Source: a virus. Taken from it: a stretch of 59,724 nt of DNA. Made by a program: the position numbers and the translations under genes. The notes beneath the pieces are model-generated. The model was given only the letters and a program-made list of their open reading frames with translations. It was not told the DNA's origin and made no database searches. The stretch spans positions 1 to 59,724 of IMG/VR virus record IMGVR_UViG_3300027917_000050. One strand, given 5' to 3'. Positions 10,901 through 16,760 of the stretch are shown here, in pieces (the stretch's first letter is position 1; each line of letters starts with the position of its first letter).

Positions 10901-13071
10901 AACCACTGACGGTATTCGGCCAGGACCGTTCTATTTGTGGCAACTGCATGTCGGCCCTTCGCGCTCGGAAGATATTTCTTCGTCGAGTATCCCGGTGGCC
11001 GGACAGACGGGTCCTGCAGCCACTGTCTTTCTGATATCGGTGGTTCCTGAGATGCAGGTTTGGTTTTATCTGCAGTCTTTGCCCATACCTTGAATTCGCG
11101 AGGTGTCATCTTGACGACATCCATTATTTGTGCTGTATTTCCATATGTCGTCTTGTGTGCTGTTCTCGCCTGTCCGACAGTTCTGAATCCCATCATTGCT
11201 TTGTGCTCGTCGAACTTTCCGCCTATCGACTGATCGACAACAAAAATATGATCTGATATTTCACCTTCAGGTCCATAGATTACATCGACCTGGTCACCAT
11301 CGGCACCTTCAACTCCGCGAATATATCCAACGGGATGTTTTACTTTAATTCCTGGAACCCTCTCAACTCCTTTTGGTGTTTCAATAACTCCTTCAAAACC
11401 GTGTATTTTTATTCTTCCCTTTTTATATGTTCCCGATTCGATTTGTGCCGGGGTAGGTATGACCGTCTCTTTTTGCGCGATTTCGAGATCTTTTTGATAT
11501 TTGATTTTCGCCTCTTTTTTTCTTGTAACAATATCAGTTTTTGCAAGAGCAATTCTTTCTTCTGGTCGCATTTTGGTGTCTTTGATAATGTCCTCGACAT
11601 AACCTTTTTCAGACTCTGATAAAGTTGCGACATAATCATTGAAATCTTTCTCCGTAATTTCTTTGGTCGTTTTTTCTCCAAGGAATCCTCGTTTTTGTTC
11701 TGCCTTTTTTATTACCTGCTGAGTTCTTTCCATCTCAGCCTGCGTTATCTCTCTTGTTACAGGTTCAACAATTGCGCCACCGGCATAAACAGGTCTACCC
11801 TTTTCCTCTATTGCTTTCGCAGTTTCCATGGTAGTAAGTTCTGCCTTTGCCTGAGGGCCGAATCCACCCCTTGTCGGAGGAGGTGGTTGTGGTCGAGGTG
11901 CTGCCTCTGGACCATATACTGCAGGCGCGCCAAGTTCCATTCCTGGATAAGGTGCAACCGTTTCTGATACAGGAGTACCCACTTCTGGAGCAACAGGTTG
12001 TGGGGTTTCTTTCTGAACTCTATTGATAAGATCTCTTGCCCAACTTCTCGTTCCTGGTTTTGCAGTTGTTTCTGTTTCACCTGTTAATATATCGGTAGGA
12101 CCTTCCTCGCCTGCTATCTTTCTCGCTACTTGTTTTTTTCCGACACCACCTAATGCACCAAACGGAGCAGCAACGAGACCTTCATAGATACCTTCTTTTG
12201 TTGCTTTTACAATTTTATCCCAGGTAACTTCTTCTTTTTTTGCCCATAATTCTGCAGCAAGTTCAGGATATTTCTGAACCCATTCAGTTCCAAACTCTGT
12301 GAGCGCGCCACCAGCAAGTCTCTGAAATAGAGGACCACCAAGTTTTGTAACAATGAACTCTAATTGAATTGCCTCAAGAGGTGCCTGCGCTGCAGCATTT
12401 GCAATTGCAGCAATTAACGCTCTCCTCGGATTAACACCTTCTCTTACAAGCTGCTCGTAAAATGGACCGGCAATTTGAACGCTCATCCATCCCATTGTAG
12501 CAGCCTTTCCACCTAACATATACGAAGCATATTGCGTTGCAATCTGAGGACCCATCTGATAAACGTCCTCAAGGTATTTAACGATTCCAGGCTTTGCCTC
12601 TTTTCTTTTTTGATAATCAAGATCTTCCCTTAACCAGTCACCCTGTGAAAATTTTCTTAGAGTTCCTTCCTTATCCATCTGATTTTTGAATGCATCTGAT
12701 ACTGCCTGGCCTAACTGTAGTGGTGCCTTAACAACACCCTTATATCCTTCGATTACAGGCTTAGAAAATTCTGGAAGTGTACCCTCCTTCATTCCCATTG
12801 CTCTCTCTGTTAGCCGGGCCTGTGGGAATGGTTCTGCCCCAGTTATAAATTGAAGAAATGTGCCGGGGCCGGGTGGCAATGCACCAATGACCTTCTTGAC
12901 AGGACCCTGTTCCATATATTTTTGTTCCGGTGTCTTCGGTGCAGGTTGCTCCCATTCAATATCCTGGTTATCACCCTGGGTATCATCCCATTGGATATTC
13001 GAATCCTGTGCAGCTTGTGGTGCTGCCGGAGATTGGATTTCGTCATCCCATTCTATTGGATTATTTGGCAT
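1903..13071 (-). CDS. Giant polyvalent ejected virion protein (about 3,722 residues)
   Basis: One uninterrupted frame of 11.2 kb, nearly a fifth of the window. The likely start is the ATG at 13071, which overlaps the end of the upstream gene by 11 bases and has GAGGA ahead; in-frame TTG/ATG codons 33-39 bases upstream have no better site. Visible modules, in order: a low-complexity N-terminus; hydrophobic Ala/Gly helices around 170-300; an inorganic-pyrophosphatase-like domain (about 540-645, with IHGFEGVIETPKG and VFVVDQ); a zinc metallopeptidase motif HEIIH near 854; an acyltransferase-like block with DDGDLQKLF and DPYLPAYYGMFGWEE (about 1,420-1,545); an EIQSDW block near 2,277 with TTGQQQ near 2,471; and a C-terminal LPD38-like region starting near GPAFRIKNFLRDT (3,238). 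These are hallmarks of the 'polyvalent proteins' described in phages and conjugative elements, thought to be packaged and injected with the DNA. Position after the nozzle and internal virion genes fits an ejection protein. Confidence 0.85.
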   Translation of the reverse strand: MPNNPIEWDDEIQSPAAPQAAQDSNIQWDDTQGDNQDIEWEQPAPKTPEQKYMEQGPVKKVIGALPPGPGTFLQFITGAEPFPQARLTERAMGMKEGTLPEFSKPVIEGYKGVVKAPLQLGQAVSDAFKNQMDKEGTLRKFSQGDWLREDLDYQKRKEAKPGIVKYLEDVYQMGPQIATQYASYMLGGKAATMGWMSVQIAGPFYEQLVREGVNPRRALIAAIANAAAQAPLEAIQLEFIVTKLGGPLFQRLAGGALTEFGTEWVQKYPELAAELWAKKEEVTWDKIVKATKEGIYEGLVAAPFGALGGVGKKQVARKIAGEEGPTDILTGETETTAKPGTRSWARDLINRVQKETPQPVAPEVGTPVSETVAPYPGMELGAPAVYGPEAAPRPQPPPPTRGGFGPQAKAELTTMETAKAIEEKGRPVYAGGAIVEPVTREITQAEMERTQQVIKKAEQKRGFLGEKTTKEITEKDFNDYVATLSESEKGYVEDIIKDTKMRPEERIALAKTDIVTRKKEAKIKYQKDLEIAQKETVIPTPAQIESGTYKKGRIKIHGFEGVIETPKGVERVPGIKVKHPVGYIRGVEGADGDQVDVIYGPEGEISDHIFVVDQSIGGKFDEHKAMMGFRTVGQARTAHKTTYGNTAQIMDVVKMTPREFKVWAKTADKTKPASQEPPISERQWLQDPSVRPPGYSTKKYLPSAKGRHAVATNRTVLAEYRQWLRNMGYSRPSPTQKQEAPIRPKKKDTRSLPTRALSKHIMDIQANIRKKEALLPESKKTKGEIMTAKDEDFQDHTDLNKEQKLTMWLAKVFGVDLSFYVGPRMGGSGVFVEGPNTISIHAETDKPYTFVLMHEIIHNMEAEDPKTWNELNRYLWSVKNDIEFGLFADAINESLPPNKQLPLNPFLKRNQNKHTVWHEFMAEGIAHRVFSEEFWNKLQKRNPSLFSRFVAYITKVFNKIKEKMSATRTQNLAYFKDFEGKTMDEITKALTAFAERKVRAKQIQAYESIVAAAMRYKGKIYTGVTHAEAFQKIEDEYGEKINWNQIEDDGFLTNKGKFISRDEAQLVAAWADQIQDIDQERGYLVSEALRQRKDVVIPRKELIQQKDIKIKDKDLKPGKLPERTNKKISRALATEQKYTLKDIAKLRLSNKWPKFVNTEKEYSEMALKAAEANIKHKTWMENHNQLLMDTLGDDWQIFNAILAVTSPMAPINQNAGWAAQTYLYLLGLRDKPGAMFPNDLIKTKLNEWLAGKFAENMGKSENQKVQEWTRALLGDPNATTNDRWMYRAFFGEYTKKGDIQFTTMENVAARHMLTRVAKRLSGLGKEKWTISQVQSSIWAYIKSRIEGWDLKKQEDYFTAMNTKLKMLGNMSAVEYLESKVDPSLLKQGPLMELLDLKTIEFSPISELEKKRLYHIGEHGPEISKVDKPEDLKRYISELKKSKYSYVLTIPTYEELKRAVDRGAEVYMTDDRSAGYVIDDGDLQKLFSNSEIPGLGSVLLMDAMAKGARTLDCFDPYLPAYYGMFGWEETERSKFNPEYAPDNWPKSAGTPDVVFMKLNDSIYKELQNVKSERKKIQIIRERIGGFKNNWERITPHVERVSVQVGAKVTGKAGESVRIGVDQETRIRNTEELARSGLEKVGELIQQRDIVIPNEDIMEITEADEIRPAWYSDFKNYVDSKQFRDNIGKGGASAKKIKMLLTQAMRSKAKPFREEEWEWSSIGTWLDTVDDDVRLTVQDVLNAYDEYAIQFVEKWRMDSVSGESLSEEDYEERFSDWLKENFWDSAYDSELENYEIFDVPDIEDIHKTGLWGGNFTESDKDVIDKVFFDFSFDQLKWFSKKYTEKFGERIPDDLIAENGELYKKVENDLITHREYLDLLNKHIKENYPNFYKFLSDWEGGLDNPILSIYSTEWNNLQYAGPSDYSGSDWFPHGGGVRDFSYSWLNEDAEDVIQRSAEQALEGYDWAEYYYDFRDQFEESTGYSKTPPTGTLVEGEPESLKDVERFPVKWKSKSYNIPGGENYREVQVMIKSPTHAGEAKLKELKHGFQEVYNKFSTALGLRRELYMQADQLITLGKYEEIGNMIEFYKYEDSIKKELSRPKDRELRVKYADKVFDLTENMLEEDLKILNEYKKKYEKEGTVFWKVYTKPGSVNVADTGDAWGEFSTREKAEAWIARRGKSRKDQYIIKKEIEPSSLLPDPSILWDRYASTVMGVQSGFMDKILALNEASSEVKIVERPKTGWRNSTHWGDDVDVVYWIRFDTRYEKTKTGQKKILYIQEIQSDWIQQGSSKGFAKDYKIGKKGKAKKTTYREMVERYKNRNLADAVFYSIEKNTEYLRMYKDNEITKEEFDRLTKLYKRYSEPKRKTPVDQNEELWVVMRGNKILSASPIESFSKKSSDKFVIFDKSGQPVKDKYGTDRYREKEFDKERDAMIYIQSEIQPIPTSPLIERYFIQAYRRMVRYAAESGHDMIGMTTGQQQVDRWNGLLQSIGHVVYNEESKKLKAYSTGGELITEYENVNPTDLRDYMGKTSADKLLNSEKQKNGDQRLNDIKIGGQFLRKFYDKIMPRSINKIFNKKSWGNAELRAWEHTTTPSGEILPQSPYYDMILKERPSGQQIVKTRLYDLDSAGGNLLLEFRSIANVFIDGMASREAIGLEELNKRNRDVLNARNGVNALDDEMTSLIYEFKSADIGYTSYQELGRRINDIESRAKQILRGYFKNVNKSKSGQPIRIDYYIEPLAEKFDMYLLYAKQYSDAFLEASGEFKKEKFVVEGVEEIDNINKIPDMLRNNIPVYVESRNKEAIGLINRMTDPMKNVAAAKEQGFKLYTIKPNQAISESIATWIMPITEKMRSKALTVGFPIFNTDLKSEIPAVTKKVIENKIGPAGQTMLQRIKASLDDFRRNFVTRNIDRLHPIKQWLGETKAYMLARGIPGIQSTVQAFLEHGKLRFDKSGAIITDEVNNGFLHWYDQLGNDAEKFFYWVVAKRAQSLKKENREFLFDDKDIKAILSWVGEKPTDSKYASWEDINTEFKEFNNNILDIAQRSGLIDKGFRDYMANQGYYVPFYRVLTDPETRVLFTQNKLRPKEIGAQIRKLSGSELPIGDPVENMLKNWSHLISESAHNVARRSAFNEASRRKLVAYQKEDDKGKLVDVPLVEQVSWADTVRFKKIGKEKGAPVFISKKDGMPVLQFRAAGKSIYFKVNDTELFNALGQMDVQSFDNIWSKIGGVAKMGLTYGATFGPAFRIKNFLRDTLHTFQISKGFVPLWDSIAGLWKVWTNNPDYIQFMASGMAFGGSYVREGDASGLHKYVKSIVKKEGQGALRRIISTPMDALNWWKEFGEGFENAARVQLYSRLKKKGLSHLEAAFNARDLMDFNMSGNGTAVRVLISTVPFMNARIQGLYKMGRAAVDNPTSFFTKSAMIAMASMLLWWLNKDDDRYKELEDFEKFAWYHFWIGDKHFRIPKPFETGVLFSTSVEMAGDVITGNEELNHVMDYINHAFLETLAMNPTPQAIRPIWEQVANKTFFTGRPIEPMGMKYREPGERFDPWNSETLRFAGQAINVSPKRMEHLVRGYLSVFGSFILGLSDIMVRSIADIDRPTKRLDDYPFIGAFVREADNPRYTKYMSSFFDALNEARKVTAQLNAYNREGDFKKAQEYARKKQSEIRMAPRLNMTYKQISDISTEMKRTWTNPNMTPDQKKAHIDKLTNMRNRLVKQVYDQILRRK

Positions 13072-14263
13072 AAGGTGTTCCGTCCTCGTATACAGTCCTT
13101 CCATCTGCAAGTTGAAATACCCGTCTTCCAGTTTTTTTGTCCGTTCCCTGCCTTACAACATTTTGATTTCCAGTGGAAGCCGGTGGATTATATTGTGGTC
13201 CACTTGTGGGCTGCTTTTTATTTTGTGGTCCACTTTCTTCAGATTTTTTCATTTGTGCTAATGAATCTAAAAGATTATTTATATTTTCAATATACTCCTG
13301 GACCTTATATTGCATATATTCTGACGAGGAATTAAAATATTCCCCGGTATCTCCCATCATTGGTTTTGCGTTTTGTTTTTCAAGTTCATCCCACATTTTC
13401 TGTGCATCGTCAGCAACCTTTCCTATCCTCTGTTGTGAAAGAAAGTTCTGCTTTGCATCTGCAGCATAGGACCAGTCTCCAGTTTCATAGGCATTAAAAA
13501 GTGCCTGAGTATCTGCATCTTTGAAATCCTTTTTAAGTTTTGAAATGATTTCTCTTTGATTCTCAAAACCCTGCCTGAGAAGATTATTAAATATTTGATC
13601 AGTTTCTTGTTCGGTTGGATATCGTCCATTTTCATTATAAAACTGTGCCATTGCATCATCTATAAGAGTAAATGCATGTGTCATAGGATATCGTTTGTCT
13701 ATCGGATTCGTTACATTCTTGATATCTGTAATTGCCTTTGACTGTGAAATTCTTTCCTGTGCCTGTCTTATAGGATGCGCCTCTCCCATAACCATTCCCT
13801 GATCGGTCTGCTGCCATTCAGGATAAACATACGACCTTACTTCCTGGCCGGGACCTACCTGGCCACCCGGCATTGGCATTTCACCCTGGGCAATATCTGC
13901 CTGGCCACCCTGTATATTCGTAAACGTAGGAACCGGAAGTTGATCTTCTGGAACTCCTCTTTGGCTTAAAACATTTCTTAACTCGCGAATTTGTGCCAGG
14001 TATTCCTTTATGCTTCTTCTATTTCCAGGCTGAAGTTCTGGACCCTTTGCGGTTTCACCAAGGGTATCCTGTGCAGCAACGCCTGCCGTTCCTGTAGCAG
14101 ATATATCAGACAATGGAGCAACCGGGGGTTTCGGTTGATAATGAGGTTGTCCCATAAATTGCTGATGAGATGGAATTAATCGATTGGGAACTTCCATCGT
14201 ATTCCTTGCCGGATTTAATCTCATTGCATAGTATGGGTCGTTTGGATTGTATGGAGTAACCAT
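13061..14263 (-). CDS. Probable internal virion protein, Pro/Gln-rich
   Basis: A 400-residue protein with an AAGGAG ribosome site, directly upstream of and overlapping the giant ejected protein. The N-terminal 170 residues are rich in Pro, Gly and Gln and probably disordered; residues 190-330 look helical and charged (YNENGRYPTEQETDQIFNNL and a run of Lys/Asp helices). The C-terminus carries a short strand pair (RRVFQLADGRTVYEDGTPYAK) of a kind used as an interaction tag. No enzyme motif is seen. By order (nozzle, small proteins, this, giant protein) it resembles the internal core proteins of T7-like virions, but the family is not recognised. Confidence 0.5.
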   Translation of the reverse strand: MVTPYNPNDPYYAMRLNPARNTMEVPNRLIPSHQQFMGQPHYQPKPPVAPLSDISATGTAGVAAQDTLGETAKGPELQPGNRRSIKEYLAQIRELRNVLSQRGVPEDQLPVPTFTNIQGGQADIAQGEMPMPGGQVGPGQEVRSYVYPEWQQTDQGMVMGEAHPIRQAQERISQSKAITDIKNVTNPIDKRYPMTHAFTLIDDAMAQFYNENGRYPTEQETDQIFNNLLRQGFENQREIISKLKKDFKDADTQALFNAYETGDWSYAADAKQNFLSQQRIGKVADDAQKMWDELEKQNAKPMMGDTGEYFNSSSEYMQYKVQEYIENINNLLDSLAQMKKSEESGPQNKKQPTSGPQYNPPASTGNQNVVRQGTDKKTGRRVFQLADGRTVYEDGTPYAK

Positions 14264-14274
14264 TTTAAATCTCC

Positions 14275-15108
14275 TTAAGTATATCTTTGAATAGATCTTT
14301 GAAGTTGGGTTTGATAAAGTGATGGACTTGAAGACCCTTCTCCCATCTGCTCAATCTGCATTCCTAATGGTTGCTGAGAGAATACCCCCATGGCAGCCTT
14401 ATAATCTGCAAGTGCCTTGTCCCATTGGGCAGACCAGTTTGTTTTTGCAACTTCTGCCTTTGCCTTCCATCCAATATTATATTTTTCGAGTTCATCTCTA
14501 TAGGATGCTCTCGCCTCTGCCCTCGCCTGCTGGCCTGCTGTAGCAGAAACCTGAGATACAGCACCACCAACACCTTCAAGTGCTTTATTAATAAACAATG
14601 ATCTCGCGTTCGGGTTGTCGAGTGACTTTGAAGAAATAATTGCCTGAGATGTTGAGCGTCTTATCTGGGACATCCCCGGTGCCATATACTGAGCGCGCAA
14701 TTTTTTTTCTTCACCCTTATCGTACTCAGGAGGTTTATATTCTCCAAGTTTTAATTTTTCAGGTGTCTCCAGTGTTGGTCTTTCCATTGCTGGACCACTG
14801 TATACTGCTGGCATAGGAGCACCTGCACCTCCTCCACCCTGCTGCGCTTTCCTGATATCTGCCGGGCTGCCATACCTCCAGGTATCCATTCCACCTCCAC
14901 CCTGATTGCTTACTCCACTCGTTGCCCGAACGTCTCCAGGTTGCGGATTTGGACCCCAATAGGTTCCCTGTGCATAAGTCTGCCCTGGAGTAAGATTTGT
15001 CTTAGCAGAATAAGAAGGTGTTGCGTAGTTTGTGCTTTCGACAGTTGACGTTACACCTGCAAGCCTCTGGGCAGGACTCATTTGTTCCCAAGTTAATTGA
15101 TCTGCCAT
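14275..15108 (-). CDS. Probable internal virion protein, Ala/Gln-rich helical
   Basis: A 277-residue protein with a Gly-rich, likely disordered first half (two GGGG runs) and a helical Ala-rich second half (about 165-250: KALEGVGGAVSQVSATAGQQ followed by a charged coiled-coil-like helix). This arrangement resembles the small internal core or ejection proteins of podoviruses, which insert helices in the host envelope. It lies between a zinc-ribbon gene and the 400-residue virion protein with short spacers. Function is inferred from position and composition only. Confidence 0.45.
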   Translation of the reverse strand: MADQLTWEQMSPAQRLAGVTSTVESTNYATPSYSAKTNLTPGQTYAQGTYWGPNPQPGDVRATSGVSNQGGGGMDTWRYGSPADIRKAQQGGGGAGAPMPAVYSGPAMERPTLETPEKLKLGEYKPPEYDKGEEKKLRAQYMAPGMSQIRRSTSQAIISSKSLDNPNARSLFINKALEGVGGAVSQVSATAGQQARAEARASYRDELEKYNIGWKAKAEVAKTNWSAQWDKALADYKAAMGVFSQQPLGMQIEQMGEGSSSPSLYQTQLQRSIQRYT

Positions 15109-15110
15109 TT

Positions 15111-15542
15111 TTACTCCTTTTCACCCCCACATCCATTTCTCGTTATTGTTGAACTTTGAGACCTCAATTCATGCTCCCATTCTTCAAGTGACTTAGTGCT
15201 GTATTCCTCATATCCACAATTAAGCCAATTTCGGCATAAGACTTGAGTTTTATATTTACCACCAACTTGATCGCAATTCCTTGTATTTACTGGCAATATA
15301 ACTAAAGGAAGATTGCATTCTGGACAAATAAATTTTACAAAACCTTTTGGAGGTTCGAATCTTTTTTTTGAACTTATCTTTATCTGCTCTTGACGATAGA
15401 GAACCCATTCCTTAAATTCATCTGTTGTTATTTTCATGTTCTCTATATGTGTCAAAAGAGAAAACAAATCTTGCGCTAAATCAAATCGAAATACTGCAAG
15501 ATCGATATCTAATTTTTCAAGTCGTTTTCTGCTTAAACTCAT
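15111..15542 (-). CDS. Small zinc-ribbon protein within the virion cluster
   Basis: A 143-residue protein with one clear metal-binding ribbon: CPEC at about residues 74-77 and a second Cys pair (C..WLNCGYEEY) about 25 residues later. The N-terminal 60 residues are a charged helical region. Its stop is two bases from the next gene, so it is cotranscribed with internal virion genes. It could be a regulator or an assembly factor; nothing identifies the partner. Confidence 0.5.
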   Translation of the reverse strand: MSLSRKRLEKLDIDLAVFRFDLAQDLFSLLTHIENMKITTDEFKEWVLYRQEQIKISSKKRFEPPKGFVKFICPECNLPLVILPVNTRNCDQVGGKYKTQVLCRNWLNCGYEEYSTKSLEEWEHELRSQSSTITRNGCGGEKE

Positions 15543-15551
15543 ATTTCCCCC

Positions 15552-16760
15552 TTAAGGTGGACAATTCCACTCATAGTAACTCGGTGTTCCAGCATTATAT
15601 GCTCGACAGGATGTACCCGTCGCATCGTTGTTGCAGCATGGAAATACTCCACTCCATCCTGCTCCGACAATATATTGACACTCAAAATCTACGCATTCAG
15701 ATCCACTACCACCCCTTCCAAGGCATCCTATTCCACCCGTTGCACAATTACAGGTTACAGAACCAGAGCAAAAATATGCAAGCGAATAAGATTGAGTATT
15801 TCGTTTTCCACCGACAGTTCGTGTAAAACCATCTCCGTCTGATGGACCTGGAACAACACAATTGTTATTTACAAAATCCCACTGACCAACGGTTGATCTT
15901 ACCTCAAATTCGACAGAGTCACCACAGGCATCTGTTACCGTTATCGTGGCAGTTCCGCACGAACTCGCGCCTGCATTCAAGGTATTATTTACATCATTTG
16001 TGCTTGCGTCATCTAATGTAAAATCCGTTCCACTTACAGACCACGAATATGGTGCCTTTCCTCCCTGTACACTTATTGCTGCACTTGAACTTTGCGCTAT
16101 TGTCTCTGGATAGCTATCTGTTGCCAGAGGAGGATCAGCCGGACAACAATCACTGCATTCAAAAATATTGACATTGCTATCTCCAGGGACACCAGGAAAT
16201 GCAATCATCAGCATCTCTATGGTAACCATTCCACTCTTTCCTGAGTCAACCTTAATTGTCCCTTTTACACTATTTGTTCCGATTCCTTCTGTAATTGATA
16301 CCGTAGCGTCCGGCCCATTAAATGTTACATCATATCCAAATATAGGATGCGTTCCCGTAATTTCAATGTCTCTTGTTTCACCTGGGCAATAGCATGAATC
16401 TGTGTCTGCATTAAAAACATATACACCTGAGTCTGACGGATCTTGAAGATCCCAAGAAAAATCTCCGCGAGGTCCACCTGGACCAAAATCAATTCCACCA
16501 AATGGACCATCCCATGCTTCTTCCATCTCTGGATAGTATAGAGTTGAATCGTATGGTTTCTTCATTTCAGACTGAGTGATATAATCTAACAATGCTCTTT
16601 CAATTACACTCAGTTTAGATTTTTGATAATTGAATTCAGCAAGTCTCGGATATGCATTTGTAATTGAATTCCACATTTGCTTTGCTGGAGGTGTCCTTAT
16701 AAAATCTGGATACTCCAGTTTCGATATATATGGACGCTTTCCTGTTTCGTATTGTGCCAT
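15552..16760 (-). CDS. Cysteine-rich Ig-like virion protein
   Basis: A 402-residue protein whose start overlaps the stop of the nozzle gene as TAATG. The N-terminal 90 residues (RPYISKLEYPDFIRTPPAKQMW onward) look like a virion-attachment domain. Two Ig-like beta domains follow, each containing GG.APYSWSVSG or DVTFNGPDATVSI type strands, then a Cys/Gly-rich C-terminus. I count 18 cysteines, including CYC, CSDCC, CNC and CC groups. No signal peptide is seen, so disulfides would have to form after lysis or the cysteines bind metal. Likely a tail or head surface protein; the cysteine content is unusual. Confidence 0.5.
   Translation of the reverse strand: MAQYETGKRPYISKLEYPDFIRTPPAKQMWNSITNAYPRLAEFNYQKSKLSVIERALLDYITQSEMKKPYDSTLYYPEMEEAWDGPFGGIDFGPGGPRGDFSWDLQDPSDSGVYVFNADTDSCYCPGETRDIEITGTHPIFGYDVTFNGPDATVSITEGIGTNSVKGTIKVDSGKSGMVTIEMLMIAFPGVPGDSNVNIFECSDCCPADPPLATDSYPETIAQSSSAAISVQGGKAPYSWSVSGTDFTLDDASTNDVNNTLNAGASSCGTATITVTDACGDSVEFEVRSTVGQWDFVNNNCVVPGPSDGDGFTRTVGGKRNTQSYSLAYFCSGSVTCNCATGGIGCLGRGGSGSECVDFECQYIVGAGWSGVFPCCNNDATGTSCRAYNAGTPSYYEWNCPP

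Noticed and set aside
12850-13335. Rightward open frame of 161 codons
   Set aside because: Lies opposite the giant ejected protein and its upstream gene, Cys/Phe-rich from antisense codon bias, no ribosome site.
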